A stretch of DNA of 64,000 nucleotides. Origin: Rhodoluna sp. GTDB taxonomy: Bacteria > Actinomycetota > Actinomycetes > Actinomycetales > Microbacteriaceae. Each line of letters begins with the position of its first letter. The first letter of the stretch is position 1. A program made the translations under genes and the position numbers. The notes beneath the pieces were generated by a model. The model searched no databases. It was not told the origin of the DNA and saw nothing but the letters and a program-made list of their open reading frames with translations. Positions 54,656 to 64,000 of the stretch are shown here, in pieces. Location: NCBI GenBank assembly GCA_024641985.1, contig JAHEBZ010000002.1, forward strand, positions 124,001 to 188,000, in the 5' to 3' direction.

Positions 54656-55174
54656 ATGTCGCAAAAGTTCCCATCAGACGAATTCGATGCTGTCGAGCCG
54701 CATGGCGGCCGGCATCGCGAGCGTCGCACTGCTAAACACCGCCTCATCGAATGGGTGCGAATCTTTGTGGCAGCCGCGCTCGTAGCTGGCGCGGGTTATG
54801 GCGTGCTCAAAATCGTTGACAATGCCAGCATGTATACCGGCGACATCAGCTTTGGCACAGCCTCGCAGGCGCCTGCAATCACAGACCCGGGAGTGAACGT
54901 GCTGGATGGCAAAGTTGGCGATTTGGGCGTAAAGGTCGGTGAGGCGCTTAAGGCGGCCGGTTTTAACGTTCTGACGGCAATCAACCTAGTCGACAAAGAC
55001 GACAATCTGATCAAGGTAAAAGCCACCAAGATTTTTATCACCGACGAAGCCTTCACGGCCGAAGCCTCAGATTTAGCCAAGGCGATTGGCGACTATCCAA
55101 TCGAAATTTCGACCGAATACGTTGGGCCAATAACTTTGGTTTTGGGTGAAGATTTCGTTTTGAAGGGCAACTAG
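54656..55174 (+). CDS. Membrane-anchored LytR C-terminal-domain protein
   Basis: A 172-residue protein. A basic cytoplasmic start (about 1-30), one membrane helix (about 35-55), then an extracellular LytR_C-type domain (about 80-168) with VNVLDGKVGDLGVKVGEAL and a final GPITLVLGEDF. Full LytR-CpsA-Psr proteins have a phosphotransferase domain that is absent here, so it is a free LytR_C protein, which is common in actinobacteria. It may act at the cell wall; the role is not known. Confidence 0.75.
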   Translation: MSQKFPSDEFDAVEPHGGRHRERRTAKHRLIEWVRIFVAAALVAGAGYGVLKIVDNASMYTGDISFGTASQAPAITDPGVNVLDGKVGDLGVKVGEALKAAGFNVLTAINLVDKDDNLIKVKATKIFITDEAFTAEASDLAKAIGDYPIEISTEYVGPITLVLGEDFVLKGN

Positions 55175-55349
55175 ACCTTATAACCCTTTGATAACCTCTG
55201 GTAAATTTGTGGGTTCGCCTCTATCTTCTGGCCGTTATTGGGGCTAGTCTTGAAACTGGTCGTAGCAGTATCCGTAGCAACAGCTCTTTTCTATGCGACT
55301 CAACCGGGCATATAGTCACGGTTGTTCATATAGCAACAGGAGTAAAGCA

Positions 55350-55550
55350 ATGGCACAAGGTACCGTCAAGTGGTTTAACGCTGAAAAGGGTTTCGGCTTC
55401 ATCACTCAGGATGGCGGAGCGGACGTTTTCGTTCACTTCTCAGCAATCCAGTCAGATGGCTACAAGGAGCTTAAGGAAAACCAGCGCGTTGAGTTCGAAG
55501 TAAAGAACGGCGACAAGGGTCCTCAGGCAGACAACGTACACGTAATCTAA
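55350..55550 (+). CDS. cspA: Cold-shock protein
   Basis: A 66-residue single cold-shock domain with RNP1 (KGFGFI) and RNP2 (VFVHFS). It binds single-stranded RNA and may act as an RNA chaperone or antiterminator. The ORF track starts at 55293, but the family start [10 protein letters not shown] at 55350 has AGGAG upstream. The 5' intergenic region is about 175 nt, allowing a long leader as in cspA genes, but no promoter was clearly identified. A terminator follows. Confidence 0.95.
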   Translation: MAQGTVKWFNAEKGFGFITQDGGADVFVHFSAIQSDGYKELKENQRVEFEVKNGDKGPQADNVHVI

Positions 55551-55568
55551 GCGACCGCCTAGATTTCG

Positions 55569-55601
55569 AAAATGCCCTTCCCTTCGGGGGAGGGCATTTT
55601 T
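55569..55601 (+). terminator. Rho-independent terminator after cspA
   Basis: Stem AAAATGCCCTTCCC with GGGGAGGGCATTTT (one G-U pair), TTCG tetraloop, then T's. Confidence 0.9.
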
Positions 55602-55615
55602 CTGTTTGGGTCACG

Positions 55616-55642
55616 CTTGCACTCTCATGGGGAGAGTGCCAA
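55616..55642 (+). promoter_or_regulatory. Imperfect CIRCE element (HrcA site) upstream of groEL
   Basis: CTTGCACTC and GAGTGCCAA separated by 9 nt. The right arm has one and the left arm a few differences from the consensus TTAGCACTC-N9-GAGTGCTAA. Spacing is exact. Confidence 0.75.
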
Positions 55643-55649
55643 AATAGTG

Positions 55650-57321
<1,672 letters not shown>

Positions 57322-57332
57322 GAGTTCTATTT

Positions 57333-57366
57333 CAAATGGGCGGTCACTTCGGTGGCCGCCCATTTG
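57333..57366 (+). terminator. Hairpin terminator after groEL
   Basis: A 15-bp stem (CAAATGGGCGGTCAC with GTGGCCGCCCATTTG, one G-U pair) and a TTCG loop. No T-run follows, so it may act as an mRNA-end stabiliser as much as a terminator. Confidence 0.6.
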
Positions 57367-57414
57367 CCTTAACCAGTCATGCGTGACCTGCTTGGCAGAG
57401 CATGTTGCATCGAG

Positions 57415-57702
57415 TTAAAGAAATAATCTTTGATTGGCAAACTCGATTTCTGAATATTGAGTGGCCGCTGTTGCAAGTGCTCTGCCAACTTCGGCAAGCT
57501 GTGCATCAACAGTGGCGTTGGTTGTCTTCCATCGGTTGGTTAGCTCTTGAAAACTATTGGCGGCAGCGCCTGTCCAGGATGACTGCAACCCAACCAGTTG
57601 CGCATAGAGGTTATCGCTCTCGTGGCTAAGCCTTGCGATAGTGCTTTGAATCGCTAGAGTTGCCGCCATTACGCGTTCGCTGTCAACACTGAATTGAGTC
57701 AT
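57415..57702 (-). CDS. WXG100-family (ESAT-6-like) protein
   Basis: A 95-residue helical hairpin protein with the WXG motif in SWTGAAANSF and a long amphipathic helix on each side; the second helix ends EFANQRLFL. WXG100 proteins are secreted by type VII systems as dimers. The ORF track extends upstream to 57816 into the neighbouring kinase gene; the ATG at 57702 matches the family length. No secretion ATPase or partner gene is in the window, so it is an orphan here. It lies convergent with groEL. Confidence 0.8.
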   Translation of the reverse strand: MTQFSVDSERVMAATLAIQSTIARLSHESDNLYAQLVGLQSSWTGAAANSFQELTNRWKTTNATVDAQLAEVGRALATAATQYSEIEFANQRLFL

Positions 57703-57758
57703 ACCTAGAGTTTGCTCGGCAGTGAATGCGGCGCGGTGGCGAACGCCAAATCTGTGGA

Positions 57759-59231
57759 TTATTTCTTTGGAATTGAGATGCGGAATGTTGCTCCGCCACC
57801 CGGAGTTTCTTCGCAAACGATTGTGCCGCCGTGGCGCTCGACGATTGTTGCCACTATCGAAAGGCCAATGCCAGAGCCGCCTGTCTCGCTGTTTCGGGAG
57901 TTGTCTACACGATAGAAGCGTTCAAAGATTTTGGTGCGAAGTTGCTCGGCAACACCCTCGCCGTGATCGCGCACTTCTATGAAGGCATGCGACTTATTTT
58001 CGTGCAGAGCAATCTCGATGGAGGCTCCCTCTGGTGAGAACCTAGAAGCATTGGCAAGCAGATTTGTTAGCACTTGCCTTAACGAGCCGGCATCGGCAAG
58101 CACTCTCAGCTGCGCATCTTCGGCAAACTGGAGGCCAGATTGATCTGTGACTAATATTTTGCGTTGCCCATCGGCCGCCGAGGCATCTTTTGCCGAATCC
58201 AGCGAGAGCGATATTAAATCGGTAGGGGCCTTGGTCAATTTTGCGGATTCATCGAGGCGAGCAAGAGTGAGAAGGCTCTCGACGAGGCCGGTCATTCGAA
58301 TTGCTTCGCTCTCGATTCTGGCCATCGCTTCGGCAACCTGGGCAGGCTTCTTAAGCGCACCCATACGGTAGAGCTCGGCATACCCTCGAACAGAAACCAG
58401 GGGAGTGCGCAACTCATGGCTAGCATCTGAAACGAAGCGGCGCATTTGATCGACAGTTTTATTTCTGGATTGCAAGGCGGTTTCGATGCCATCTAACATG
58501 CTGTTCAATGCCCGGTTTAATCGTGCGATTTCGGTTTTTCCGGATCGCTCGATTAGACGCTGCGAAATGTCGCCGGCGGCAATGGCCTCGGCAGTGCGCT
58601 CAACTTCGTTCAATGGTCGCAAGGCTGAAGATATCGTGAACCAAATACTCAAACCGGCGAGCATCAAAAGCAAAATGCCAAATCCTCCACCGATTCCGGC
58701 ATATTGGTTTAGCAATGCCTGATTGGCTCCCGTGGGAAGTGCCACCACAATTGAGCCCGGCATAGAATGCAGTTGCAGCGCGACCATGCGCCATTCGGCG
58801 CGAATAACCTGATTGCCCGTTACGCCTCGCGAATCGACATCGAAGGGTAAGCCCTTGCTTTCGACCACAGACGCAAGGTTGAATTTGGTCAGGTTTGGCA
58901 CGCTCTTTTTGCCGTCGGTCGACGAGACCAACCCAATAAGCAGTTGCCCATCGATATCTAGGTATGCGATATAAAAATCGCTAGGTAGCGGCGGCAATTC
59001 GAGCAGGTGGTTGGCAAGCCGCGCCTCGATCAGAGCGGGGTCTTCGTCGCGCAAAGCCTCTGCGGTGCTGGTCAGAAGGCTGTCGGTGTTGCTTTGCAGG
59101 TATGTCTTAAGCAGTGACACTGTGCCAAAGCTAGACACCAACAGCAGTATGCCAATTAGCGCAACCGAGAGCGTAGTCAACTTGGCTCGAAGCGAAATGC
59201 GCTCCCAAGCCAAACTAACCTTTTCGTTCAC
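57759..59231 (-). CDS. Sensor histidine kinase, MprB/TcrY-like
   Basis: A 490-residue kinase. One membrane helix lies at about 15-40, then an extracellular sensor domain (about 45-165), a second helix (about 175-195), HAMP (about 198-250), the H-box FVSDASHELRTPLVSV (about residue 272) and HATPase motifs (NLLANASRFS, GGSGIGLSIVATI). It is the partner of the response regulator whose gene lies just upstream with a 2-nt gap. The signal is unknown; envelope stress is typical of the group. Confidence 0.87.
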   Translation of the reverse strand: MNEKVSLAWERISLRAKLTTLSVALIGILLLVSSFGTVSLLKTYLQSNTDSLLTSTAEALRDEDPALIEARLANHLLELPPLPSDFYIAYLDIDGQLLIGLVSSTDGKKSVPNLTKFNLASVVESKGLPFDVDSRGVTGNQVIRAEWRMVALQLHSMPGSIVVALPTGANQALLNQYAGIGGGFGILLLMLAGLSIWFTISSALRPLNEVERTAEAIAAGDISQRLIERSGKTEIARLNRALNSMLDGIETALQSRNKTVDQMRRFVSDASHELRTPLVSVRGYAELYRMGALKKPAQVAEAMARIESEAIRMTGLVESLLTLARLDESAKLTKAPTDLISLSLDSAKDASAADGQRKILVTDQSGLQFAEDAQLRVLADAGSLRQVLTNLLANASRFSPEGASIEIALHENKSHAFIEVRDHGEGVAEQLRTKIFERFYRVDNSRNSETGGSGIGLSIVATIVERHGGTIVCEETPGGGATFRISIPKK

Positions 59232-59233
59232 TG

Positions 59234-59929
59234 TTAGCCGTTCTTTGCAGATTTGTACATGTAGCCAACTCCGCGCTTAGTTTGAATCAGCGGCTCGGTG
59301 GTAAGCGGGTCAAGTTTTTTGCGCAGATAAGATACGTAAGATTCGACAATGCCCATCTCGCCATTAAAGTCGTATTCCCAAACATGATCGAGAATTTGAG
59401 CCTTGGTGAGAACCCGATTGGGGTTCGACATCAAAAATCTAAGCAACTTGTATTCGGTTGGGCTTAGATCGATAAGCTCATCGTTTACAAACACTTCGTG
59501 GGCATCTTGATTGATCTTGATTTCGCCAACCTCGAGCACCGATTCTTCGATGGTGGCCTGCTTGGTGCGGCGCAGAATTGCATGAATGCGGGCAACAATC
59601 TCGTCGAGGCTAAACGGCTTGGTCATGTAGTCATCGCCACCAACGGTTAAGCCGGTGATTTTGTCTTCGGTTTCGTCGCGAGCTGTTAAGAACAGAACCG
59701 GGGCCATGATGCCCATCGAGCGTAGTTTTTTGGTGACGCTAAAGCCATTCATATCGGGCAGCATCACATCGAGCAAAATGATGTCGGGTTCGCCCTTTTC
59801 GGCCGCATGAACGGCATCGGCACCGTTGCCTACAGCGTGCACGCTAAAGCCGGCAAAGCGCAAGCTAGTGGCCAACAAGTCGCGGATGTTTGGTTCGTCG
59901 TCGACGACTAAAACTTTTACGTTTTCCAT
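59234..59929 (-). CDS. OmpR-family response regulator, MprA-like
   Basis: A 231-residue regulator with receiver residues D10-D11, phosphoacceptor D54 (ILLDVMLPD), T in FLTARDE and K in MTKPFS, then a winged helix from about residue 130 (DLSPTEYKLLRFLM, ESYVSYLRKKLD). The gene is preceded by an array of four 7-nt boxes with 11-bp period, the pattern expected for this family and for autoregulation. The kinase gene follows after 2 nt. Confidence 0.9.
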   Translation of the reverse strand: MENVKVLVVDDEPNIRDLLATSLRFAGFSVHAVGNGADAVHAAEKGEPDIILLDVMLPDMNGFSVTKKLRSMGIMAPVLFLTARDETEDKITGLTVGGDDYMTKPFSLDEIVARIHAILRRTKQATIEESVLEVGEIKINQDAHEVFVNDELIDLSPTEYKLLRFLMSNPNRVLTKAQILDHVWEYDFNGEMGIVESYVSYLRKKLDPLTTEPLIQTKRGVGYMYKSAKNG

Positions 59930-59940
59930 AATCCAAATAT

Positions 59941-59980
59941 CACAGGGTTATCTGAGAGATTGCTGTGAGCAATCTGAGAG
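59941..59980 (-). promoter_or_regulatory. Four-box response-regulator binding array, 11-bp period
   Basis: Read on the minus strand: CTCTCAG, CTCACAG, CTCTCAG and CCCTGTG, each followed by 4 nt, at 59980-59974, 59969-59963, 59958-59952 and 59947-59941. The last box is the weakest. The array ends 12 nt before the response regulator start. An 11-bp direct-repeat period is the geometry for tandem OmpR-type dimers. Confidence 0.7.
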
Positions 59981-60024
59981 CGGGTGGTGAGTTTGGTTGA
60001 TCGCTATAAAGGAAGTTCGAGTTT

Positions 60025-61659
60025 CTAGAGCTCGTGGGCGTCGATGATTTCGTAGCTGTAGCCCTGTTCGGCTAGAAAGCGCTGTCGGTTTTGGGCGAAA
60101 TCTTGATCGACGGTGTCTCGGGTGATGATTGTGTAAAAACTCGCGCTGCGACCATCGGCCTTTGGGCGCAAGAGTCGGCCAAGGCGCTGGGCTTCTTCTT
60201 GACGACTGCCATAGGAGCCTGAAATTTGAATAGCAACCGAAGCCTCCGGGAGGTCGATTGAGAAGTTTGCAACCTTGCTAACTACGAGGGTGTTTATTTT
60301 GCCGGTTCTAAATTCATCGAACAAGCGCTCGCGCTCATCGATCGGCGTTTCTCCCGTGATTTCAGGCACCTTTAGCGCGCCAGAAACTGCGTGAATTTGA
60401 TCTAAATACTGGCCAATCACCAAAGTTGGCTCGCCCTTGTGCTTGTTCATCAGCGCGGTAATCACCGGGATTTTTATCGGGCTAGTTGCTGCAATTCGGT
60501 AGCGTTCATCTTGGCTGGCGATGGCATAGTTGAGCCGTTCTTCGTCTTGCATATCAACACGCACTTCGAAGCAAGCGGCCGGAGCTATGTAACCCTGTGC
60601 CTCGATTTCTTTCCAGGGCGCATCGAATCGTTTAGGGCCGATTAGCGAGAACACATCGCCCTCTTTGCCATCTTCGCGAACCAACGTTGCAGTGAGCCCG
60701 AGTCGGCGACGAGCCTGCAAATCTGCGGTCATCTTAAAAATAGGCGCAGGAAGCAAGTGAACTTCGTCATAAACGATCAAACCCCAGTCGTTTGCGTTCA
60801 GCAGCGCCAGGTGAGCGTATTCGCTCTTACGTTTGGTCGTCAAGATTTGATAGGTGGCGATTGTTACCGGCTTGACTTCTTTCATCGAGCCCGAGTATTC
60901 GCCGATTTCATCCTCGGTTAAGGTTGTCCGCTTGAGCAATTCGCTCTTCCACTGCCGGGCCGAAACGGTGTTAGTTACCAAAATCAAAGTGTTTGTTTTG
61001 GCAACGGCCATGGCTGCTGCACCAACAATAGTTTTGCCTGCACCACACGGCAGAACTACAACGCCAGAGCCGCCGGCCCAAAATTTCTCGACCGCCTGAT
61101 TTTGATAGTTGCGAATTTGCCAATCGCCCTGGGCTAGGGAAATGTCGTGCGGTGTGCCCTCTGCGTAGCCGGCAAAATCTTCGGCTGGCCAGCCAAGCTT
61201 CAGCAACTCTTGTTTGACTTGCCCTCGTGCCCAAGGCTGAATGCGAAATGCTTCGTTCGAAATAGGGCCATCGAGAAGTTCAGAAATTTTGCGGTGTCTG
61301 CTGGCCTCGAGCAGAATGGCGCGGTCGGTCGAAAACAGCTCTAAATCACCATCGATGCTTCGTTGAATGACAAGGCGGCCGTAACGACCCATTGTTTCTG
61401 TGATGTCGGCACGCACCGAGCCGGGCACGGCAAATTTTGCGTATTTGTCGAGTACGCCCAAGACAAAATCTGAATCATGGCCGGCGGCACGTGCGTTCCA
61501 AAGCCCCAGTCGAGTGATTCGATAAGTGTGAATGTGTTCGGGAGCTCGCTCTAGTTCGGCAAAAATAGCCAAGTCGTGGCGGGCATCGGCTGCCTGCGGG
61601 TGATCAACTTCTAAGAGCGCCGTTTTGTCGCTCTGAACAATTAGTGGCCCGCTGGTCAT
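60025..61659 (-). CDS. XPB-type DNA repair helicase
   Basis: A 544-residue superfamily 2 helicase. An N-terminal domain (about 1-165) precedes Walker A in LPCGAGKTIVG (about residue 205), motif II DEVH in VYDEVHLLP, and motif VI QRLGRLLRPK. This resembles eukaryotic XPB/Ssl2. Bacterial XPB-like helicases unwind DNA in repair; their exact role is not settled. It lies 2 nt after its helicase-associated partner gene on the same strand, so the two are co-translated or nearly so. Confidence 0.88.
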   Translation of the reverse strand: MTSGPLIVQSDKTALLEVDHPQAADARHDLAIFAELERAPEHIHTYRITRLGLWNARAAGHDSDFVLGVLDKYAKFAVPGSVRADITETMGRYGRLVIQRSIDGDLELFSTDRAILLEASRHRKISELLDGPISNEAFRIQPWARGQVKQELLKLGWPAEDFAGYAEGTPHDISLAQGDWQIRNYQNQAVEKFWAGGSGVVVLPCGAGKTIVGAAAMAVAKTNTLILVTNTVSARQWKSELLKRTTLTEDEIGEYSGSMKEVKPVTIATYQILTTKRKSEYAHLALLNANDWGLIVYDEVHLLPAPIFKMTADLQARRRLGLTATLVREDGKEGDVFSLIGPKRFDAPWKEIEAQGYIAPAACFEVRVDMQDEERLNYAIASQDERYRIAATSPIKIPVITALMNKHKGEPTLVIGQYLDQIHAVSGALKVPEITGETPIDERERLFDEFRTGKINTLVVSKVANFSIDLPEASVAIQISGSYGSRQEEAQRLGRLLRPKADGRSASFYTIITRDTVDQDFAQNRQRFLAEQGYSYEIIDAHEL

Positions 61660-61661
61660 CG

Positions 61662-63437
61662 TTAAAGCCTAACCTTCGTGATGCTAGTTAGTGGCAGAGT
61701 GCGCTCGATGTCGGCCTTGCGGTCCTTGGCCCTAAGCCGCCCGTTGGCAATTCCTATTGGCTCCAATGTGTAGTCAATCGATGCGCCCGAGGGTGTGATT
61801 ATTGTGACGTCAATTCTTGCTTTGTTTTTTATAGCAAGAGAAATTTGGCGCACCACGTCGTCGTCATCCAGATCTTCGCCAAGTTTGGCCTCTTGCTCTC
61901 GCAATCTTGCAATATCGGCTTCAATCGTGCTTTGAGCAACCGCCATTTCGCTTTTTTCAACGGTTGAGTGCGGTGAAAGCACCTCTCCATCAGGCCCAAG
62001 GCGCACAGCAGCAAAACCAGCTTCGCGCAAACCAAAATACAAAACCTCGGGCTCAAATCTCGATGCCAGAGTGCCATCCTCTACCTGCCTCAAGGCGAAG
62101 GGTTTGAGGCGAGCATCGTTGAATATTTGAGTTAGCAAAATTGGATCTGAAGATTTCAGGTGGCTGCGTAGTTCGAGGAGGTCGATGCCCGTCGATAGCT
62201 GAGAAATGGTGAGGCGGCCAAAACGAGCCACCGATTCGCGAATCAAATAATCGATTGGCTGGGGCAAAGCCTTGCCTGATAATTCCTCGAGCAAAGTGCG
62301 AATTTGGCTCTCGGATAAGCCGGTTTCTAAGCCATGGCTAATGCTTAGTGTCGAAAGACGGTAAGTCGAAGCCAAGCCAATCTGCTCGGTGTCTGCAAAT
62401 TTGCGAAGAGTGATCTCGACTGCAGTAGGCAGCGGACCAGGTGCGATAAGTGATAGGTCTGCCTGGCAGATTAAACGAGCTTGAGGTGTTGGCAGAAGCT
62501 CGGCGACAATGTGCTTTGCAGGTTCGAACCGACCGTGCAGAATGTCGATCGACCAGGTGCTCAAAAACCCATTCGCAGTTATGCCAACTAGTTCTGCCAT
62601 CTCGGCAAGTTTGAAGATGCGCGAGTTCACTGAAGCGTCAGCGAATGGGTAGGTGCTATTCAAGTGGTCAATGAGCGAGATAGTTGCACTCTTTTGGCTG
62701 ATGGCAAGCAGCAGTTCGGCAGCCGACGCATCGCCCAAAATTGCTCGCCAGATTTTAGAAAGCTGCTCGTATCGTTCTTCGGGCGCCCACTCTAGCCATG
62801 CATCGGCGCTTCTGCCGAGTTGCCAGCGCCCGCTGGAGAGCGTGATTAGTTCGCTCAAATTGGCCAGTTCGTAAACAAGCTTGGCATAGTCGTTCGGTTT
62901 GCGAAGGTGGGTTGCCAGCCGCTTGATGTCGGGTAGGCCAATGCCCTTTTTGCCAACCTCGCGCACAAAACGTTGCTCGATATCAAAGACAAGTTCGGTT
63001 AAAGCTTGCATTGATTCGAAAATAGCCAGGCTGGCGTCTCGGTCTATATCGGCTTGTTCACCTCGGGGTTGGGCAACTTCAAGTTTTGCTTCACTACGAG
63101 TTTTGCAATTCGCGAGCGCGGCCAAAGTTGATTCGAAGGCGAAGAATTGAGTTTTGCCATCTACCAACTTTTTCTCTACCAGCATTAACTTGCTTAGCGC
63201 CAGTGCCGCCTCAGGCTGTGTTGTTTGGCCACCGGCAATCGCCTGCAGCGCAATAGCCTCCGATTTCGAAAGACCGGCTACCGTGCTGGCAATGGCGCTC
63301 GGTTTGTTAAGCGCATCGGCAAGGTCAAAAAAATCTCGCAGGGCAGCACTGGGCACCATGCGTTGAGCAATGACATCACGAAGTTCTTCGTCAGAGCTGC
63401 GCCTTAGCGCTGCGGCAACTCTCAGAATTTCGCTCAT
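61662..63437 (-). CDS. Helicase-associated domain protein, partner of the XPB-type helicase
   Basis: A 591-residue protein without Walker motifs. The N-terminus is helical (LRRSSDEELRDVIAQRMVP), and the C-terminal region (about 370-590) matches the Helicase_C_3-type domain found beside bacterial XPB genes, ending in the beta-rich IDYTLEPIGIANGRLRA region. Related actinobacterial proteins are often longer (700-800 residues). It probably works with the helicase encoded directly downstream. Confidence 0.75.
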   Translation of the reverse strand: MSEILRVAAALRRSSDEELRDVIAQRMVPSAALRDFFDLADALNKPSAIASTVAGLSKSEAIALQAIAGGQTTQPEAALALSKLMLVEKKLVDGKTQFFAFESTLAALANCKTRSEAKLEVAQPRGEQADIDRDASLAIFESMQALTELVFDIEQRFVREVGKKGIGLPDIKRLATHLRKPNDYAKLVYELANLSELITLSSGRWQLGRSADAWLEWAPEERYEQLSKIWRAILGDASAAELLLAISQKSATISLIDHLNSTYPFADASVNSRIFKLAEMAELVGITANGFLSTWSIDILHGRFEPAKHIVAELLPTPQARLICQADLSLIAPGPLPTAVEITLRKFADTEQIGLASTYRLSTLSISHGLETGLSESQIRTLLEELSGKALPQPIDYLIRESVARFGRLTISQLSTGIDLLELRSHLKSSDPILLTQIFNDARLKPFALRQVEDGTLASRFEPEVLYFGLREAGFAAVRLGPDGEVLSPHSTVEKSEMAVAQSTIEADIARLREQEAKLGEDLDDDDVVRQISLAIKNKARIDVTIITPSGASIDYTLEPIGIANGRLRAKDRKADIERTLPLTSITKVRL

Positions 63438-63455
63438 CTTGGTGATGTTGCAGAG

Positions 63456-63749
63456 CTAGTTGGCTTTGTTTTGCTGTGCTCGTCGGCGAGCACTCACTAT
63501 GACCAAGGCGATAATGGCTGCTGCGCCCGCTGCCAACCCGAATTGAGGGTAGAACACAAGAATTGCTGGCAACTTTAATTGGCCAACCTTTGGGCTAGAG
63601 CTTGGGATGGCCGAAATTATGAAAACTGAAATCATGGCAAGCACAGATGAGCCGATGAGCCCAGCCGCCATGTAGGCGAGGATATTTTCTACGCGCTCGA
63701 TGCCGGTCTTCGGGGCCGGCTTTCCCTTTGAATTGCTTTGTTTAGCCAT
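63456..63749 (-). CDS. Small membrane protein, two helices
   Basis: A 97-residue protein with a basic N-terminus (residues 1-18), two hydrophobic segments (about 28-50 and 62-85) and a basic tail (ARRRAQQNKAN). It lies 18 nt upstream of the helicase-associated gene on the same strand, so it probably opens that transcript. I do not recognise the family and no function is suggested by motif. Confidence 0.65.
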   Translation of the reverse strand: MAKQSNSKGKPAPKTGIERVENILAYMAAGLIGSSVLAMISVFIISAIPSSSPKVGQLKLPAILVFYPQFGLAAGAAAIIALVIVSARRRAQQNKAN

Positions 63750-63764
63750 CCTTCTAGGATACCG

Positions 63765-63794
63765 CTGTCAAAGTGTCAATCTGCCTTGTAAAAT
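63765..63794 (+). promoter_or_regulatory. Promoter of the second cold-shock gene
   Basis: CTGTCA (63765-63770) and TAAAAT (63789-63794) with an 18-nt spacer. A GAAAGAGG site follows before the ATG at 63824. Confidence 0.5.
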
Positions 63795-63823
63795 AAACGT
63801 TTGGGTTAACGAAAGAGGTTTCC

Positions 63824-64000
63824 ATGCCAACCGGCAAAGTCAAGTTCTTCGATGAAGAAAAAGGTTTTGGTTTCATTGCGTCAGACGACGGCAGTGAAGT
63901 TTTCCTGCACGTTAGTGCGCTACCTGCGGGAACCTCTTCAATCAAGCCAGGCTCACGAGTTGAGTTTGGCATTGTCGATGGCAAGCGAGGCGCTCAGGCT
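63824..64000 (+). CDS. Cold-shock domain protein, 3' end cut by window edge
   Basis: The visible 59 residues start MPTGKVKFFDEEKGFGFI and carry RNP1 (KGFGFI) and RNP2 (VFLHVS). The domain is nearly complete, but the stop lies outside the window; relatives of this type are often 120-130 residues long with a C-terminal extension. It starts at an ATG with GAAAGAGG upstream. It would bind single-stranded RNA, and differs clearly from the 66-residue CspA at 55.4 kb. Confidence 0.9.
   Translation, partial: MPTGKVKFFDEEKGFGFIASDDGSEVFLHVSALPAGTSSIKPGSRVEFGIVDGKRGAQA

Noticed and set aside
57703-57816. Longer form of the WXG100 protein from the ORF track
   Set aside because: The extra 38 residues overlap the kinase gene and are absent from the family, whose members are about 95-100 residues.

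Overview
The window reads as a chromosomal segment of a small-genome, moderate-GC member of the Actinobacteria, most likely Microbacteriaceae of the freshwater Luna type (Rhodoluna, Aquiluna or Aurantimicrobium relatives). The evidence is the actinobacterial gene order carD-ispDF-cysS-rlmB, senX3-regX3 facing phoU, a GlnR-type regulator next to ppk1, XPB-type helicase genes, a WXG100 protein, CIRCE-controlled groEL and very tight gene packing. The genus is inferred from gene content and base composition by eye; no 16S gene is present. No CRISPR array, prophage, insertion sequence or rRNA operon was seen.

Layout. 1-1574: galactose genes (galT, cut by the left edge, facing a mutarotase). 1620-6715: phosphate transporter PiT plus a small partner, several small proteins and two MFS transporters. 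6759-14699: an IclR regulator with palindromic operator-like sites, then a complete operon for 4-hydroxybenzoate and protocatechuate 4,5-cleavage (pobA, ligK-type aldolase, galD, ligJ, ligI, ligA, ligB, ligC). 14712-16748: a reductase and a GH1 beta-glucosidase. 16863-21387: a cell-surface module made of a DUF916/WxL-interacting-like membrane protein, a small secreted Cys-x-Trp protein and a divergent LuxR-type response regulator with a polytopic histidine kinase. 21515-25901: metY, the general PTS proteins HPr and EI, and a HAD phosphatase. 25882-31340: mannitol regulator MtlR and the mannitol PTS/mtlD operon with an extra EIIB-like protein. 31355-42001: tRNA-Lys, esterase, exporter, DUF1684, a Nudix/phosphatase fusion, ppk1, glnR-like regulator, small membrane proteins, nitrobindin-like protein, ygfZ, FUSC and a methyltransferase. 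42037-50264: gpmA, phoU, senX3-regX3, a lipoprotein, carD, ispDF, cysS and rlmB. 50272-53676: a DUF4032 kinase-like protein with a sugar ABC ATPase, and a DsbA-like oxidoreductase. 53690-57702: a 61-bp tandem repeat beside tRNA-Thr, msrB, a LytR_C protein, a cold-shock gene, groEL with two CIRCE sites and a WXG100 protein. 57759-64000: an MprAB-like two-component system with an 11-bp periodic box array, the XPB helicase pair, and a second cold-shock gene cut by the right edge.

How the genes work together. The aromatic operon can take 4-hydroxybenzoate to pyruvate and oxaloacetate with no missing enzymatic step, and two near-identical palindromes point to control by the adjacent IclR protein. 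The mannitol operon holds uptake, phosphorylation, the dehydrogenase and its PRD regulator, and depends on the HPr/EI pair encoded just beside it. Phosphate handling is spread over PiT, phoU-senX3-regX3 and ppk1. The surface module at 16.9-21.4 kb is the best candidate here for an incompletely described system.

Several genes have a TAnnnT hexamer 6-7 nt before the start codon and no Shine-Dalgarno sequence, which suggests leaderless transcripts. Start sites in the ORF track were moved downstream where a conserved N-terminus or ribosome-binding site supports it. Only one stretch over 300 nt lacks a convincing gene (22862-23298).
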